NCBI GenBank assembly: GCA_025964695.1
Contig: JAOPYK010000086.1
Span: 1-45,408, forward strand
DNA from: Streptosporangiaceae bacterium
GTDB lineage: Bacteria > Actinomycetota > Actinomycetes > Streptosporangiales > Streptosporangiaceae
Length of the DNA: 45,408 nt
Reading direction: 5' to 3'
Positions 7,514 through 16,900 of this stretch are shown piece after piece (position 1 is the stretch's first letter; every line of letters starts with the position of its first letter). The position numbers were made by a program, and so were the translations under genes. Below the pieces are notes generated by a model that was not told the DNA's origin, searched no databases, and saw nothing but the letters and a program-made list of their open reading frames with translations.

Positions 7514-7732
7514 TCAGGAGGCGGGCGGCTCCATGGCCTCGACCAGGCTCTTGGGCCGCATGTCGGTCCAGTTCGCCGCGATGTGGTCCAGACACGCCTG
7601 CCGGGTGTCCTCGGACTTCGCGACGGTCCAGCCGGCCGGGATCTCCGCGAACGACGGCCACATCGAGTACTGGCCCTCGTCATTGACCAGTACGAGGTAG
7701 GTGCCGTCGTCGTCCTCGAACGGGTTCGACAT
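7514..7732 (-). CDS. MbtH-like NRPS accessory protein (MbtH-1)
   Basis: 72 aa; start at the ATG at 7732 ([10 protein letters not shown]) with GAAAGGGG upstream rather than 15 bases earlier. MbtH proteins bind the N-terminal subdomain of NRPS adenylation domains and are needed for their solubility or activity. All family landmarks are present: NPFED, a [11 protein letters not shown] core with the conserved Trp residues, and WTDMRPKSL near the end. It is the last gene of the NRPS locus and is almost identical to MbtH-2 at 9682-9894. A hairpin lies 55 bases upstream of the start. Confidence 0.95.
   Translation of the reverse strand: MSNPFEDDDGTYLVLVNDEGQYSMWPSFAEIPAGWTVAKSEDTRQACLDHIAANWTDMRPKSLVEAMEPPAS
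7531..7732. repeat. Direct repeat copy 1 (mbtH duplication)
   Basis: Aligns without gaps to 9693-9894, offset 2162 bases. By eye there are about 9 mismatches in 202 bases (about 95% identity), clustered at the two ends, with an uninterrupted identical stretch of roughly 100 bases in the middle. It covers nearly the whole mbtH coding sequence. Confidence 0.9.
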
Positions 7733-7786
7733 GTAGGCCCCTTTCACGGGGGAGCTCAGGGGATCGCATTAAGCCAGGTCAGATTA

Positions 7787-7808
7787 CCGGGTGCTCGAAG
7801 GCACCCGG
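7787..7808 (-). promoter_or_regulatory. Intercistronic hairpin upstream of MbtH-1
   Basis: Perfect 8-bp inverted repeat CCGGGTGC / GCACCCGG around a six-base loop, lying 19 bases past the SnoaL-like stop and 55 bases before the MbtH-1 start. No T-run follows it on the minus strand, so it may be a weak terminator, an mRNA-stability element or an attenuator between the body of the NRPS operon and MbtH-1. Confidence 0.5.
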
Positions 7809-7826
7809 CCAGGCTCCCCGCACGGA

Positions 7827-8201
7827 TCAGACCCGGCGGCCGGGGAAGAGCGTCTCCCTGCGGTCGATCAGCCCGTCCCGGAAACGGTGCCAGTCGGTGA
7901 AACGGATCTCCACCGGGTCACCGTTGGTGAGCGTGCCCTCGAAGCGGCCTCGCACGGCGACCCAGTCCCCGTCGGTGAGCACCGACCCGAGCCGGTGGCT
8001 GCCCTCGGCGATGATCCGCTCCTCCTCGTAGAAGCGCCGCAGCGCGGCCTTGCCGTTGATCTCGGGGGTGCCCTGCCGCTCGTACACGACCTCGTCGTGG
8101 AAGAGGGCGACGAGGTCGTCGACCTTGTCGGCGTCGACGAGTTCGTAGTAGTTCCTGACGATGTCCGCTGGATTCCTGGGCATGGCTGGATTCCTGGGCA
8201 T
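7827..8201 (-). CDS. SnoaL/NTF2-like protein in the NRPS locus
   Basis: 124 aa if read from the ATG at 8201, 118 aa from the in-frame ATG at 8183. The second start has AGGAA upstream and may be the true one; the first has no good ribosome site. The cone-shaped NTF2/SnoaL-like fold is recognisable: IVRNYYELVDADKVDDLVALFHDEVVYERQG, then INGKAALRRFYEE and VRGRFEGTLTNG. The family includes polyketide cyclases, isomerases and hydroxylases but also many binding proteins, and no catalytic residue set can be assigned here. It lies 23 bases after the type II thioesterase and is probably co-transcribed, so a tailoring or accessory role in peptide assembly is inferred. The first six codons are a duplicated unit. 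Confidence 0.75.
   Translation of the reverse strand: MPRNPAMPRNPADIVRNYYELVDADKVDDLVALFHDEVVYERQGTPEINGKAALRRFYEEERIIAEGSHRLGSVLTDGDWVAVRGRFEGTLTNGDPVEIRFTDWHRFRDGLIDRRETLFPGRRV
8167..8201. repeat. Tandem duplication at the SnoaL-like start codon
   Basis: Two perfect 17-base copies (8167-8183 and 8185-8201) with an 18-base period encode MPRNPA twice and create two candidate ATGs. Confidence 0.9.
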
Positions 8202-8224
8202 GGGGGGTGGGTGCCCTCTCTCGG

Positions 8225-8965
8225 CTAGGGGGTGACGGGGACGCTGAGGGTCCGCAGAACCTCGGTGAGAACGAGGGACTGCTGCGGAACGAGGTAGAAG
8301 TGGTCGCCGGGCACGGTCCTGAGCGTGAAACCGGCGTCGGTGACGTCGGCCCAGCGGGCCGCCTGTTCGGGGCTGACGTGCGGGTCGGCGTCGCCGGTGA
8401 TCGCGGTGACGGGACAGGACAGCGCCGGCCCGGAGCGCTGCCGGTAGGACTCGATGAGCCGGAAGTCGTTGCGGACGTAGGGCAGCACCAACTCGCGCAT
8501 CTCCTGGTCCCGCAGCAGCTCGGCGTCGGTTCCGCCGAGTTGGATCATCGCTGCGACCAGGCCGTCGTCGTCCTTGTCGCCGTTGAGCTCCGCCTCTTCC
8601 CGGTCGTGCGGGGCGCGCGCTCCGGAAGCGAACAGATGGACGGGGGCGGTCCGCCGGGCCTGCAGTATCCGCCCGACCTCGTACGCAAGGACCGCGCCCA
8701 TGCTGTGCCCGAAGAGCGCGACGGGCCGGTCCAGCAGGGGCATCATCGCGCCCGCGATCAGCCGGGACAGCTGGCCCGCGTTGCCGATGAGGGGATCGCG
8801 CATCCGGTCGGCGCGCCCGGGATACTGCACGGCGTGGACCTCGACGGCCGGGCTGACGGCCTTGGCCCACGGGCGGTAGAAGCCCGCCGAGCCGCCCGCG
8901 TGCGGGAAGCAGATCAGGCGGACCGAGGCCCAGGGCCGGGACTCTGCGCAACGGAACCAGCTCAT
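8225..8965 (-). CDS. Type II thioesterase (NRPS proofreading)
   Basis: 246 aa, ATG at 8965 overlapping the GNAT stop (ATGA). Alpha/beta hydrolase of the GrsT/RifR class that removes wrong or stalled groups from carrier proteins. Start of the fold is RLICFPHAGGSAGFYRPWA; the nucleophile elbow is GHSMGA (Ser at about 89), the acid is in GDADPHVS and the His in PGDHFYL. Length matches the family (about 240-260 aa). An in-frame extension to 9565 runs through the GNAT gene in another frame and is not real. Its position between the GNAT and SnoaL-like genes places it in the NRPS operon; it is separate from the TE domain fused to NRPS-3. Confidence 0.93.
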   Translation of the reverse strand: MSWFRCAESRPWASVRLICFPHAGGSAGFYRPWAKAVSPAVEVHAVQYPGRADRMRDPLIGNAGQLSRLIAGAMMPLLDRPVALFGHSMGAVLAYEVGRILQARRTAPVHLFASGARAPHDREEAELNGDKDDDGLVAAMIQLGGTDAELLRDQEMRELVLPYVRNDFRLIESYRQRSGPALSCPVTAITGDADPHVSPEQAARWADVTDAGFTLRTVPGDHFYLVPQQSLVLTEVLRTLSVPVTP

Positions 8966-9633
8966 GATCCACTCTCTTCGGGAAGGTCGTCGAAGGTCCT
9001 GTGGGCCAGGCGCGGGTCCTCCGGCAGCGGCCACGGGGCCAGCCGGGGGTCCGGCACCGTCTTGGCGCCGGTCTTCTGTGCGGCGACCTTGAAGCCGCGC
9101 TTGATGTAGTTGGCCATCGCGTTGGGATGGTCGAGGGTGCTCGTCTGCAACCAGACCCGGCTGGCGGGGCCGCTCTTCTCCGCCCACAGCTGGCCGCGCT
9201 GCCAGGCCCGGCGCACGCACTGCTCCACGAGGTATCCGCCGTACCCGTTGCCGACGAACGCCGGGGTCAGGCCCACCAGATGCACCTCGGTGTCGCCGCC
9301 CGGCTGGGCCTCCAGTTCGAAGAAGCCCGCGATCGTGCCCTCCGCCCAGGCGATCCAGGTGCTCAGCTCCGGCCGTAGGACCCAGCGCCGCCAGTCCTCG
9401 AAGCTCCACCCGAACCGGTCGGTCCAGCACACCCGCGACCCGACCGCGGCGTACAGGGCGCGGTTGATGTCGGGCGAGGGGACCATGGCCAGGCTGAAGG
9501 ACATCTCCACCCGGGGCAGCGGCGCTCGCCGCAGCTCGGCGGGCTCGAGCATCTCCATCGCCCACTCGGTCACGGTGATCTCGATGGGCTCCGGAACCGG
9601 TGACGCGAGCCGCCCGGCCTCTACGGTCCTCAA
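8962..9633 (-). CDS. GNAT-family N-acetyltransferase in the NRPS locus
   Basis: Up to 223 aa from a TTG at 9633; the start is uncertain, as an in-frame GTG at about 9577 (TVTEWAMEML) and ATGs just after it are also possible. The acetyl-CoA loop is GLTPAFVGNGYGGYLVEQ, which fits the Q/RxxGxG/A motif of GNATs, followed by LDHPNAMANYIKRGF, a typical C-terminal GNAT block. FFELEAQPGGDTEVHLVGL is the central strand pair. It is 48 bases after MbtH-2 and overlaps the thioesterase gene. The substrate is unknown: it could acylate a peptide amine or hydroxylamine, supply an acyl cap, or give self-resistance. No ornithine or lysine N-hydroxylase is in the window, so a hydroxamate role is not supported here. 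Confidence 0.8.
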   Translation of the reverse strand: MRTVEAGRLASPVPEPIEITVTEWAMEMLEPAELRRAPLPRVEMSFSLAMVPSPDINRALYAAVGSRVCWTDRFGWSFEDWRRWVLRPELSTWIAWAEGTIAGFFELEAQPGGDTEVHLVGLTPAFVGNGYGGYLVEQCVRRAWQRGQLWAEKSGPASRVWLQTSTLDHPNAMANYIKRGFKVAAQKTGAKTVPDPRLAPWPLPEDPRLAHRTFDDLPEESGS

Positions 9634-9681
9634 CGGCGCGTTACCCCCGTACGGATCAATGGACCTCGGTGGACGGGAGGC

Positions 9682-9894
9682 TCAGGCCGATTCCATGGCC
9701 TCGATGAGGCTCTTGGGCCGCATGTCGGTCCAGTTCGCCTCGATGTGGTCCAGACACGCCTGCCGGGTGTCCTCGGACTTCGCGACGGTCCAGCCGGCCG
9801 GGATCTCCGCGAACGACGGCCACATCGAGTACTGGCCCTCGTCGTTGACCAGCACGAGGTAGGTGCCGTCGTTGTCCTCAAAGGGGTTCGTCAT
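9682..9894 (-). CDS. MbtH-like NRPS accessory protein (MbtH-2)
   Basis: 70 aa; ATG at 9894 with GGAGCG upstream, 50 bases after the NRPS-3 stop. It carries the full MbtH signature ([28 protein letters not shown]). Compared with MbtH-1 it differs at only a handful of residues (Ser2Thr, Asp8Asn, Ala51Glu, one Val/Ile change and the last few residues). It probably serves the adenylation domains of NRPS-1, -2 and -3 encoded just upstream. Confidence 0.95.
   Translation of the reverse strand: MTNPFEDNDGTYLVLVNDEGQYSMWPSFAEIPAGWTVAKSEDTRQACLDHIEANWTDMRPKSLIEAMESA
9693..9894. repeat. Direct repeat copy 2 (mbtH duplication)
   Basis: Partner of 7531-7732. The two copies flank the GNAT, thioesterase and SnoaL-like genes in the same orientation, so recombination between them would delete that 2.2-kb segment and leave a single mbtH. 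Confidence 0.9.
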
Positions 9895-9944
9895 GATCGC
9901 TCCGGGGGGTCAGGGGGGACGTGATGTGATTCATTGGATGTGGT

Positions 9945-12900
9945 TCAGTAGGGACCGGGGCTCGACCGGCGATCGGAACGCAACTTCTCCAGGACGCCGG
10001 TGAGCACCCCGGCGATCTCGGCGGCCGGTTCCGGATCGAGCAGCTCGTCGTGCGTGGCGTCGATCGCGTACTCGTCGATCCGGCCGTCCAGCCATGGGCC
10101 CCAGTTGCCCTGGGCGGTGAGCGAGCCCTCCGTGCGCTCCCGCATCGCGGTGAAGAAGACCAGGTCACCTCGGTAGCGGCCGGGCCGGTAGCCCACCGCG
10201 AGCCTGCGGGCGTTGCGGTAGTTCTCGTACGCGGCGATCGCCGTCCGCTCGTCCAGCCCGCCCAGCCCGTCGCCCCGCTCCCGCAGCACGCCCAGCACGG
10301 TACGGGCGGCCTCCACCGCCTGCTCCCCCGGGCGGGACGGGTCCAGCCGCACACCGCGCAGCAGGTCGGGATCGAGTCCCAGGCCCATCAGCAGATCCGG
10401 CAGGACCTCGCTGTCCGCCGTGGTCAGATCCTGGCCGTGGTAGGAGTCGATCAGCGCCAGCAGCCCTACCTCGTCTCCGGCCGCCTGCAGCCTGCAGGCC
10501 ACCGCGAAGGCGATCTCGCCGCCCAGCGACCAGCCGGCCAGATGGTAGGGGCCGGACGGCCGCACCGTCTTCAGTACGGCGACGAAGGACTCGGCCAGCT
10601 CGTCCACGGAGCCGGCGAGCGGCTCCCCCGGCCGGTAGCCGGGCGTCTGCAGCCCGTAGACCGGCTGGTCGGCCCCCAGCAGCGGCGGGAACACGAAATA
10701 GCTCCAGGCCAGGCCGACCGCGGGCGGGAAGAAGAACAGCGGCTCCCGGTCCCCCGCGGCGTGCAGCGGCAGCAGCGGCTCGAAGCCGGTCGCGTCGCGT
10801 TCCTCCAGGGGTGCGCTCACGGCCGCGGCGAGCGCCTCCACCGTCTGGTGGGCGAACACGTCCCGTGCGGAGAGGTCCAGCCCGGCCTGGCGGGCCTTGG
10901 TGACGAGCTGGATGGCGAGGATGCTGTCACCGCCCAGGTCGAAGAAGCCATTGTCGGCTCCCACCCGTTCCAGCCCGAGCACCTCCGCGAACAGGCCCGC
11001 GAGGGTCTCCTCGTCGGGGCCGCGCGGGTCGCGGCCGGCGGCGGCCCCGTCGAAGTCGGGGGCCGGCAGCGCCCGGCGGTCGAGCTTGCCGCTGCCGTTC
11101 ATCGGCAGTGCGTCCAGGACCACGATCGCGGCGGGCACCATGTACTCCGGAAGCCGCTCCGCCACGTACCGCCGGAGCAGCACCGGGTCGAGTTCCCGGC
11201 CGCCGGCCGGGACCGCGTAGCCGACCAGGCGCCTCTCGCCCGGCCGGTCCTCGCGGGCGATGACGGCGAGGTGCGCGATGTCGGGGTGCCCGGCGAGCAG
11301 ACCCTCGATCTCGCCCAGCTCGATCCGGAAACCGCGGATCTTCACTTGGAAGTCGGCCCGGTCGACGTACTCGATGACGCCTTGCTCGTCCCACCTCACC
11401 AGGTCGCCGGTGCGGTACATCCGCTCGCCCGGCTCGCCGAACGGGCAGGCGACGAACCGTTCGGCGGTGAGCCCGCGCCGGCCGAGGTAGCCGCGGGCCA
11501 TCCCGGCGCCGGCGATGTAGGCCTCGCCGACCACCCCCGGCGGGACCGGCAGCAGGTTGGTGTCCAGCACGTAGACGCGCATGTCGTCGATCGGCCGGCC
11601 GATCGGCGCGACCGCGTCGGTGGCCGAGACCCGTCCGCGCAGCGACAGCATCGTGGTGTAGACGATGTTCTCGGTGGGGCCGTAGACGTGCTGGACCGAG
11701 ATGTCCGGGCAGGCCTCCAGCACCGCGGCCATCGCGCGTGGCGCGCCGGTCTCACCGCCGGTGTGGACGGTCGTCATGCCGTGGAAGGCGGTCGGCCGTT
11801 CCGCCGCGATCAGGTTGAACAGGGTGGTGGTGACGAACGCCCCGGTGATCCGTTCCTCCTCGACCAGCCGGGCCACCTTGCCGGCGTCGGTGTCGCCGGG
11901 CGGCGAGACGACGACCGTTCCGCCGTTGAGCAGCGGCAGCCACATCTCGATGGTGGAGGCGTCGAAGGCATGCGCGGAGTGCAGCAGGAACCGTTCGGAT
12001 CCCACCCGCACCCGGGCGTCACCGGCGAAGTCGAGGACGTCGCGGTGCCGTACGCCGACCCCCTTGGGCAGGCCGGTGGAGCCCGAGGTGAACAGCTCGT
12101 AGGCCAGCTGGTCCGGGTGGACGACGATCTCGGGGGTGTCCGAGGGCCGTCCGGCGAGCTCCGGGTCGTCGTCGAGGACGATCACCGTCGGGCCGTGGTC
12201 AAGCCGCCGCAGGGCCTCCTCGGCCTGGTCCGCCATCCCGGTGTCCACCAGCAGCACCGGCGCGGCGGTGTCGGCCAGCGCCCAGGCCATCCGATCCGGC
12301 GGATAGCTGTGGTGGATCGGGGCGTAGTAGCCGCCCGCCTTGAGCGTGGCGAGCGAGGCGACGACCACGTCAGCGGACCGGCTCAGCAGCATCGCGACCG
12401 GCGTCTCGGGGGTGACGCCCAGCTCGATGAGCCGGTGGGCCAGGCGGTTGGCCCGGGCCTCCAGCTCGGCGAAGGTGATCGACTCTCCGCCGGCCCGCAC
12501 CGCGACCGCGTCCGGCGTACGCGCGGTGTGCGCGGCGAGCACGCCGGTGATGGTCGGCGGCGCGTCCGGCCGTACGGTGGCGGTGTCGTTGAAGGATCCG
12601 AGCACCTGGTGGCGTTCGCCGGGGGTCAGCAGGTCGGCCCGGCCGATCAGGCTGTCCGGCGCGGTGGCGATGAGCTCCAGCGCGCGGCGGAGCCGTTCGG
12701 CCAGCCGCCGGGCCTCGTCCACGCTGAACAGGTCGGGCCGGTAGTCGAGGCGGAGCGAGAGCCGTTCGCCCGGGACGGCCGCCAGCGCGAGCGGATAGTG
12801 GGTGGCGTCGTGCCCGCCGCCACCCGTCACCTTCACCCCGCCGAGGTCGGTGGCGGCGGCGTCCGGGTCGAAGGGATAGTTCTCCAGCACCGTGATGGTG

Positions 12901-13949
12901 TCGAAGAGGTTCCCCACCCGGGTGAGCCGCTGGATGTCGGTCATGCCGAGGTGGTGATGGGCCATCAGGTCGGCCTGGGCGGCCTGCAACCGCGACAGCG
13001 CCTGGCCGACCGTGTTCCGCGGCCGGAGCCGTACGCGGACCGGAAGCGTGTTGATGAACAGGCCGATCATCTGCTCGACCCCGGGCAGCTCGGGTGGCCG
13101 GCCGGACACGACCCCGCCGAACACCACGTCGTCACGGCCGGTGAGACGCCCGACCACCAGCCCCCAGGCCAGCTGAAGGGCCGTGCTGAGGGTGGCGCCC
13201 TGGGCCCGGGCCGCCGCGGCCAGCCGGGCGGTGACGTCCGCCGCCAGCTCGATCCGGATCCGCTCCGCCGGAAGCGCGCCGTCCGGGGACGGGTCGGAGA
13301 CGATCAGGGTCGGCTCGTCCACGCCGTCGAGCGCGGTGCGCCAGGCCCGCTCGGCGGCGGCCCGGTCCTGCCCGGCCAGCCACGCCAGATAGGTCTTGTA
13401 CGGAGTGACCCGCGGCAGCCCGGCGTCCTGGCCCCGGTTGAGGTAGAGGGCGAACAGCTCGGTGGTGAGCACCGGCGTCGACCAGCCGTCCAGCAGGATG
13501 TGGTGGTTGGTGAAGACCAGCTTGTAGCGCTGGGCGGCGAGCTTGAGCAGTATGAAGCGGAGCAGCGGCGGCCGGGCCAGCTCGAACCGGTGGCCCCGCT
13601 CCCGCTGGATGATCCCGTCCACGTCGCCCGGCCGCCCGGTGAGGTCGATCTCCTCCCAGGGCGTCCTGACTTCACGATGGATCACCTGCACGGGGGTGCC
13701 CTCCTTGCGCTGCCGGAAGCCGGCCCGCAGGTTGGCGTGCCGGCGCAGCAGCGTTCCCGCGGCGGCCCTGAGCGCCGCGGTGTCCAGCGGCCCCTCCAGG
13801 TCGAGGACGAGCTGGGCCGTGTAGACGTCGGCCCCCTCGTCGAACAGGGCGTGGAAGAACAGGCCCTGCTGCAGCGGTGACAGCGGCAGGACGTCCTCGA
13901 GCTGGGACGGCTTCCTGCGCTGCGCCTGGGGTCCGGTCGGCGTCGTCAC
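9945..13949 (-). CDS. NRPS-3: terminal module C-A-T-TE
   Basis: 1334 aa; GTG at 13949 overlaps the NRPS-2 stop (GTGA). Longer in-frame reading to 14093 is an overlap artefact. Domains: C (about 15-450, HHILLDG at 149-155, DCL-looking and placed after the E domain of NRPS-2), A (about 465-965, [10 protein letters not shown] at 621-630), T (Ser1009 in LGGDS), TE (about 1060-1330, GWSLGG with Ser1141, Asp1168, His in THDELL). The ten specificity residues read by alignment to GrsA are Asp663, Ala664, Ile667, Phe705, His729, Gly731, Val755, Val763, Tyr764, Lys955, i.e. DAIFHGVVYK, which I cannot match to a known amino acid. The TE resembles the EntF type and should release the chain by hydrolysis or cyclisation. 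Confidence 0.95.
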   Translation of the reverse strand: MTTPTGPQAQRRKPSQLEDVLPLSPLQQGLFFHALFDEGADVYTAQLVLDLEGPLDTAALRAAAGTLLRRHANLRAGFRQRKEGTPVQVIHREVRTPWEEIDLTGRPGDVDGIIQRERGHRFELARPPLLRFILLKLAAQRYKLVFTNHHILLDGWSTPVLTTELFALYLNRGQDAGLPRVTPYKTYLAWLAGQDRAAAERAWRTALDGVDEPTLIVSDPSPDGALPAERIRIELAADVTARLAAAARAQGATLSTALQLAWGLVVGRLTGRDDVVFGGVVSGRPPELPGVEQMIGLFINTLPVRVRLRPRNTVGQALSRLQAAQADLMAHHHLGMTDIQRLTRVGNLFDTITVLENYPFDPDAAATDLGGVKVTGGGGHDATHYPLALAAVPGERLSLRLDYRPDLFSVDEARRLAERLRRALELIATAPDSLIGRADLLTPGERHQVLGSFNDTATVRPDAPPTITGVLAAHTARTPDAVAVRAGGESITFAELEARANRLAHRLIELGVTPETPVAMLLSRSADVVVASLATLKAGGYYAPIHHSYPPDRMAWALADTAAPVLLVDTGMADQAEEALRRLDHGPTVIVLDDDPELAGRPSDTPEIVVHPDQLAYELFTSGSTGLPKGVGVRHRDVLDFAGDARVRVGSERFLLHSAHAFDASTIEMWLPLLNGGTVVVSPPGDTDAGKVARLVEEERITGAFVTTTLFNLIAAERPTAFHGMTTVHTGGETGAPRAMAAVLEACPDISVQHVYGPTENIVYTTMLSLRGRVSATDAVAPIGRPIDDMRVYVLDTNLLPVPPGVVGEAYIAGAGMARGYLGRRGLTAERFVACPFGEPGERMYRTGDLVRWDEQGVIEYVDRADFQVKIRGFRIELGEIEGLLAGHPDIAHLAVIAREDRPGERRLVGYAVPAGGRELDPVLLRRYVAERLPEYMVPAAIVVLDALPMNGSGKLDRRALPAPDFDGAAAGRDPRGPDEETLAGLFAEVLGLERVGADNGFFDLGGDSILAIQLVTKARQAGLDLSARDVFAHQTVEALAAAVSAPLEERDATGFEPLLPLHAAGDREPLFFFPPAVGLAWSYFVFPPLLGADQPVYGLQTPGYRPGEPLAGSVDELAESFVAVLKTVRPSGPYHLAGWSLGGEIAFAVACRLQAAGDEVGLLALIDSYHGQDLTTADSEVLPDLLMGLGLDPDLLRGVRLDPSRPGEQAVEAARTVLGVLRERGDGLGGLDERTAIAAYENYRNARRLAVGYRPGRYRGDLVFFTAMRERTEGSLTAQGNWGPWLDGRIDEYAIDATHDELLDPEPAAEIAGVLTGVLEKLRSDRRSSPGPY

Positions 13950-16900
13950 TCCAGCTCCCACTCGTCCAGTTCGGCGGCCAGCTCGTCCAGCTCGTCCTGG
14001 CCGATCTCGACGAGCGAGAGGTCCGAGGGGGTGAACCCGCCGGCGCCCTCCTGGGCGCCGTGCAGGACCAGGCCCCGCAGTGCCTCGAACCACAGCGTCC
14101 CGAGCAGTTCGGCCTCGCCGGCCGCGAAGAGCCCGGACGCCCAGCTCCAGGTGGCCTCCAGCCGGGGGCCCCCGGCGGTGTCACGCGTGTGGCAGTTGAC
14201 CTCCACCGCGTGCGGCAGGCCGAGCCGGCGGTCGTGCCCGCCGCCCAGCGCCTCGGATTCAGCCGCCGAGGCCGGGGACCAGTCGGTGGCCTCCGGGGCA
14301 GACACCCGGCCGAGGTAGTTGAAGGCGAGCTGCGGGGTCCGGAAGCCCTCCAGCTCGGCGGCGGTCCGGGGGTTGAGGTAGCGGAGCAGTCCGTAGCCGA
14401 TCCCGTTGTCGGGAAGGTCGCGGAGCTGCTCCTTGACCCGCTTGATCGCCGTGCCGACCGTCTGGCCGCCGGCCCGGACCTCGGCCCAGTCGGTGTCCCC
14501 GGCGTCCAGCCGGACCGGGAAGATGCTGGTGAACCAGCCGATGGTGCGGGACAGGTCGACGCCGGGGATGATCTCCTCCCGTCCGTGGCCTTCGAGTTCC
14601 AGGACCACGGCGGACCGCTCTGCCATGCCGCGCCGCCTGCGCCACTCGGCCATGGCGAGGGCCAGCCCGGTGAGCAGCACGTCGTTGACCCGGCCGTGGA
14701 ACGCCGTCGGCACGCTGGACAGCAGTGGTTCGGTGACCTCGGCGGGCAGGGTCAGGGTGAGGTGCCCTTCGGTGCCGAAGATGTCGAGCGCGGGGTCGAG
14801 CGGCCGGCCGCCCAGGTCGGGGTCGGGGGTCTGCAGGATCTCCCGCCAGAGGGTGATCTCGGCGACGCGCGCGGGCTCGGAGGCCTCGGCGACCAGCCGC
14901 TGGGCCCAGCGCCGGAAGGAGGTGGGCACCGGTTCCAGCGCGACGGGCCGCCCAGCGGTGACGGCGGCCCAGGCGGTGACCAGGTCGGGCAGCAGGATCC
15001 GCCATGAGACCCCGTCCACCACGAGGTGGTGCAGGGTCAGCAGCAGCCTGCCGGACCGCTCCGGGCCGGCGTCGAGGTAGACCAGCTGCGCCGTCACCCC
15101 GGCGGCGGGGTCGAGCCGTCCACGGGCCGCTCGCGCCTGCTCGCCGAGCACCGCGTGCAGGGCCCGCTCGTCCAGGCCGGCGATGTCCACCCGGCTGACC
15201 AGCGGGGTCGCGTCGACGGTGCCGGGGGCGGTGACCTCGTACTGCCGGCCGTCGCCGGTGCCGTCCAGTCTCAGCCGTAGCAGGTCGTGGTGGTCTATCA
15301 CCGCCTGCAGTGCCGCCGTCAGCTCGGCCGGCTCGAGCCCGGGCGGAACCTGGAGCAGCATGCGCTGGCTGTAGTCGTCGACCGGCCCGTCCAGGTGCTC
15401 GAACCAGCGCATGATCGGGGTGGCCGGGACCGGCCCGATACCCGCGCCCGGAGCCTCCGCCTCGACCGTGCCGGCGTCCTGCGCGTCCAGCGCGATGGCG
15501 GCGAGTTCCTCGACGGTCTGGTGCTGGAACACCTCACGCGGTGTGATCACCAGCCCGGACTGGCGGGCCCTGGCGACCAGCTGGATCGCGATGATCGAAT
15601 CGCCGCCCAGGTCGAAGAACCCGTCGTCGATCCCGACCCGCTCCAGCCCCAGCACCTCGGCGAACAACCCCGCCAGGGTCTCCTCCGCCGCCGTGCGGGG
15701 CTGCCGCCCCGACACCCCGGCGGCGAAGTCGGGAGCCGGCAGCGCCCCTCGGTCGAGTTTCCCGTTGGCCGTCAGGGGCAGCGCGTCCAGCGCCACCACC
15801 GCGGCCGGGACCATGTAGTCCGGCAGGCCCTCGCTCACGAACCTGCGCAGCTCACCCGGGTCGGCGGCCCGGCCGGCCGCCGGTACGACGTAGGCGACCA
15901 GGCGCTTGTCCCCCGGCCCGTCCTCCCGGGCTATCACGGCCACGTCGGTGACCGTCTCGTGCCGGGACAGGGCCGCCTCGATCTCGCCCAGCTCGATCCG
16001 GAAGCCGCGCAGCTGGACCTGCTGGTCGGCGCGGCCGAAGTACTCCAGGGACCCGCCGAGCCGCCAGCGGGCGAGGTCACCCGACCGGTACATGCGCGAC
16101 CCCGGGGCTCCGAACGGGTCGGCGACGAAGCGCTCCGCCGACAGCCCCGGCCGGCCGAGGTAGCCGCGGGCCAGTCCCGCACCGGCGACGTACAGCTCCC
16201 CCACCACGCCGGCGGGCACCGGCTGCAACCGCTCGTCCAGCACATAGGTCCGCAGGTCCGCGATCGGCCTGCCGATCACGCTGCCGGAGGCGGTGGCGCA
16301 GTACACCTCGTCCAGCGCGACATACGAGACGTGCACCGTGGTCTCGGTGATCCCGTACATGTTGACCAGCACCGGAGCGTCCTCGGGGTGCCGGGAGTAC
16401 CAGTCCTGCAGCCGGCCCAGCTCCAGCGCCTCACCGCCGAACACCACGTACCGCAGGGCCAGGTCCAGCCCCGGGTCGTCCCGGTCGGCGGCCATCAGCT
16501 GGTAGAACGCCGACGGAGTCTGGTTCAGCACCGTCACCCGCTCCGCGGCGAGCAGCCCCAGGAAGTCCCGCGGGGAACGTGACGTGGCGAACGGCACCAC
16601 CACCACCCGGCCGCCGTACAGCAGCGGGCCCCACAGCTCCCACACCGAGAAGTCGAACGCGAACGAGTGGAACAGCGTCCAGACGTCGCCGGCGCCGAAG
16701 GAGAAGTGCTCCTCGGTCGCTCGCATCAACCGGACCACGTTGGCGTGCGGGACCACCACGCCCTTCGGCCTCCCGGTCGACCCGGAGGTGTAGATCACGT
16801 ATGCAGGGTGGTCGGGCAACGACGGGGCAGCCCGGTCGGTGTCGGTCAAGTCGGTGTCGGTCAAGTCGGTGTCGGCGAACCCCTCCGGCGTCTGCGGCCC

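Noticed and set aside
7496-7514. Bidirectional terminator between DUF2267 and MbtH-1
   Set aside because: Only five-base arms (AGCCG/CGGCT) that overlap the stop codon, with no T-run; too weak to list.
8225-9565. 446-aa reading of the type II thioesterase with a long N-terminal extension
   Set aside because: The extra 200 residues lie across the GNAT gene in another frame and are low complexity; the ATG at 8965 overlaps the GNAT stop and begins the thioesterase fold.
8962-9633. Hydroxamate-siderophore acyltransferase role for the GNAT
   Set aside because: There is no ornithine or lysine N-monooxygenase in the window, and neither unassigned A-domain code matches the hydroxyornithine codes I know, so the idea is not supported.
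10050-13880. Very long plus-strand open frame opposite NRPS-3
   Set aside because: It is antisense to recognisable C, A, T and TE domains; its translation is low-complexity Arg/Gly/Val/Gln text without any domain. This is the usual effect of high third-position GC.
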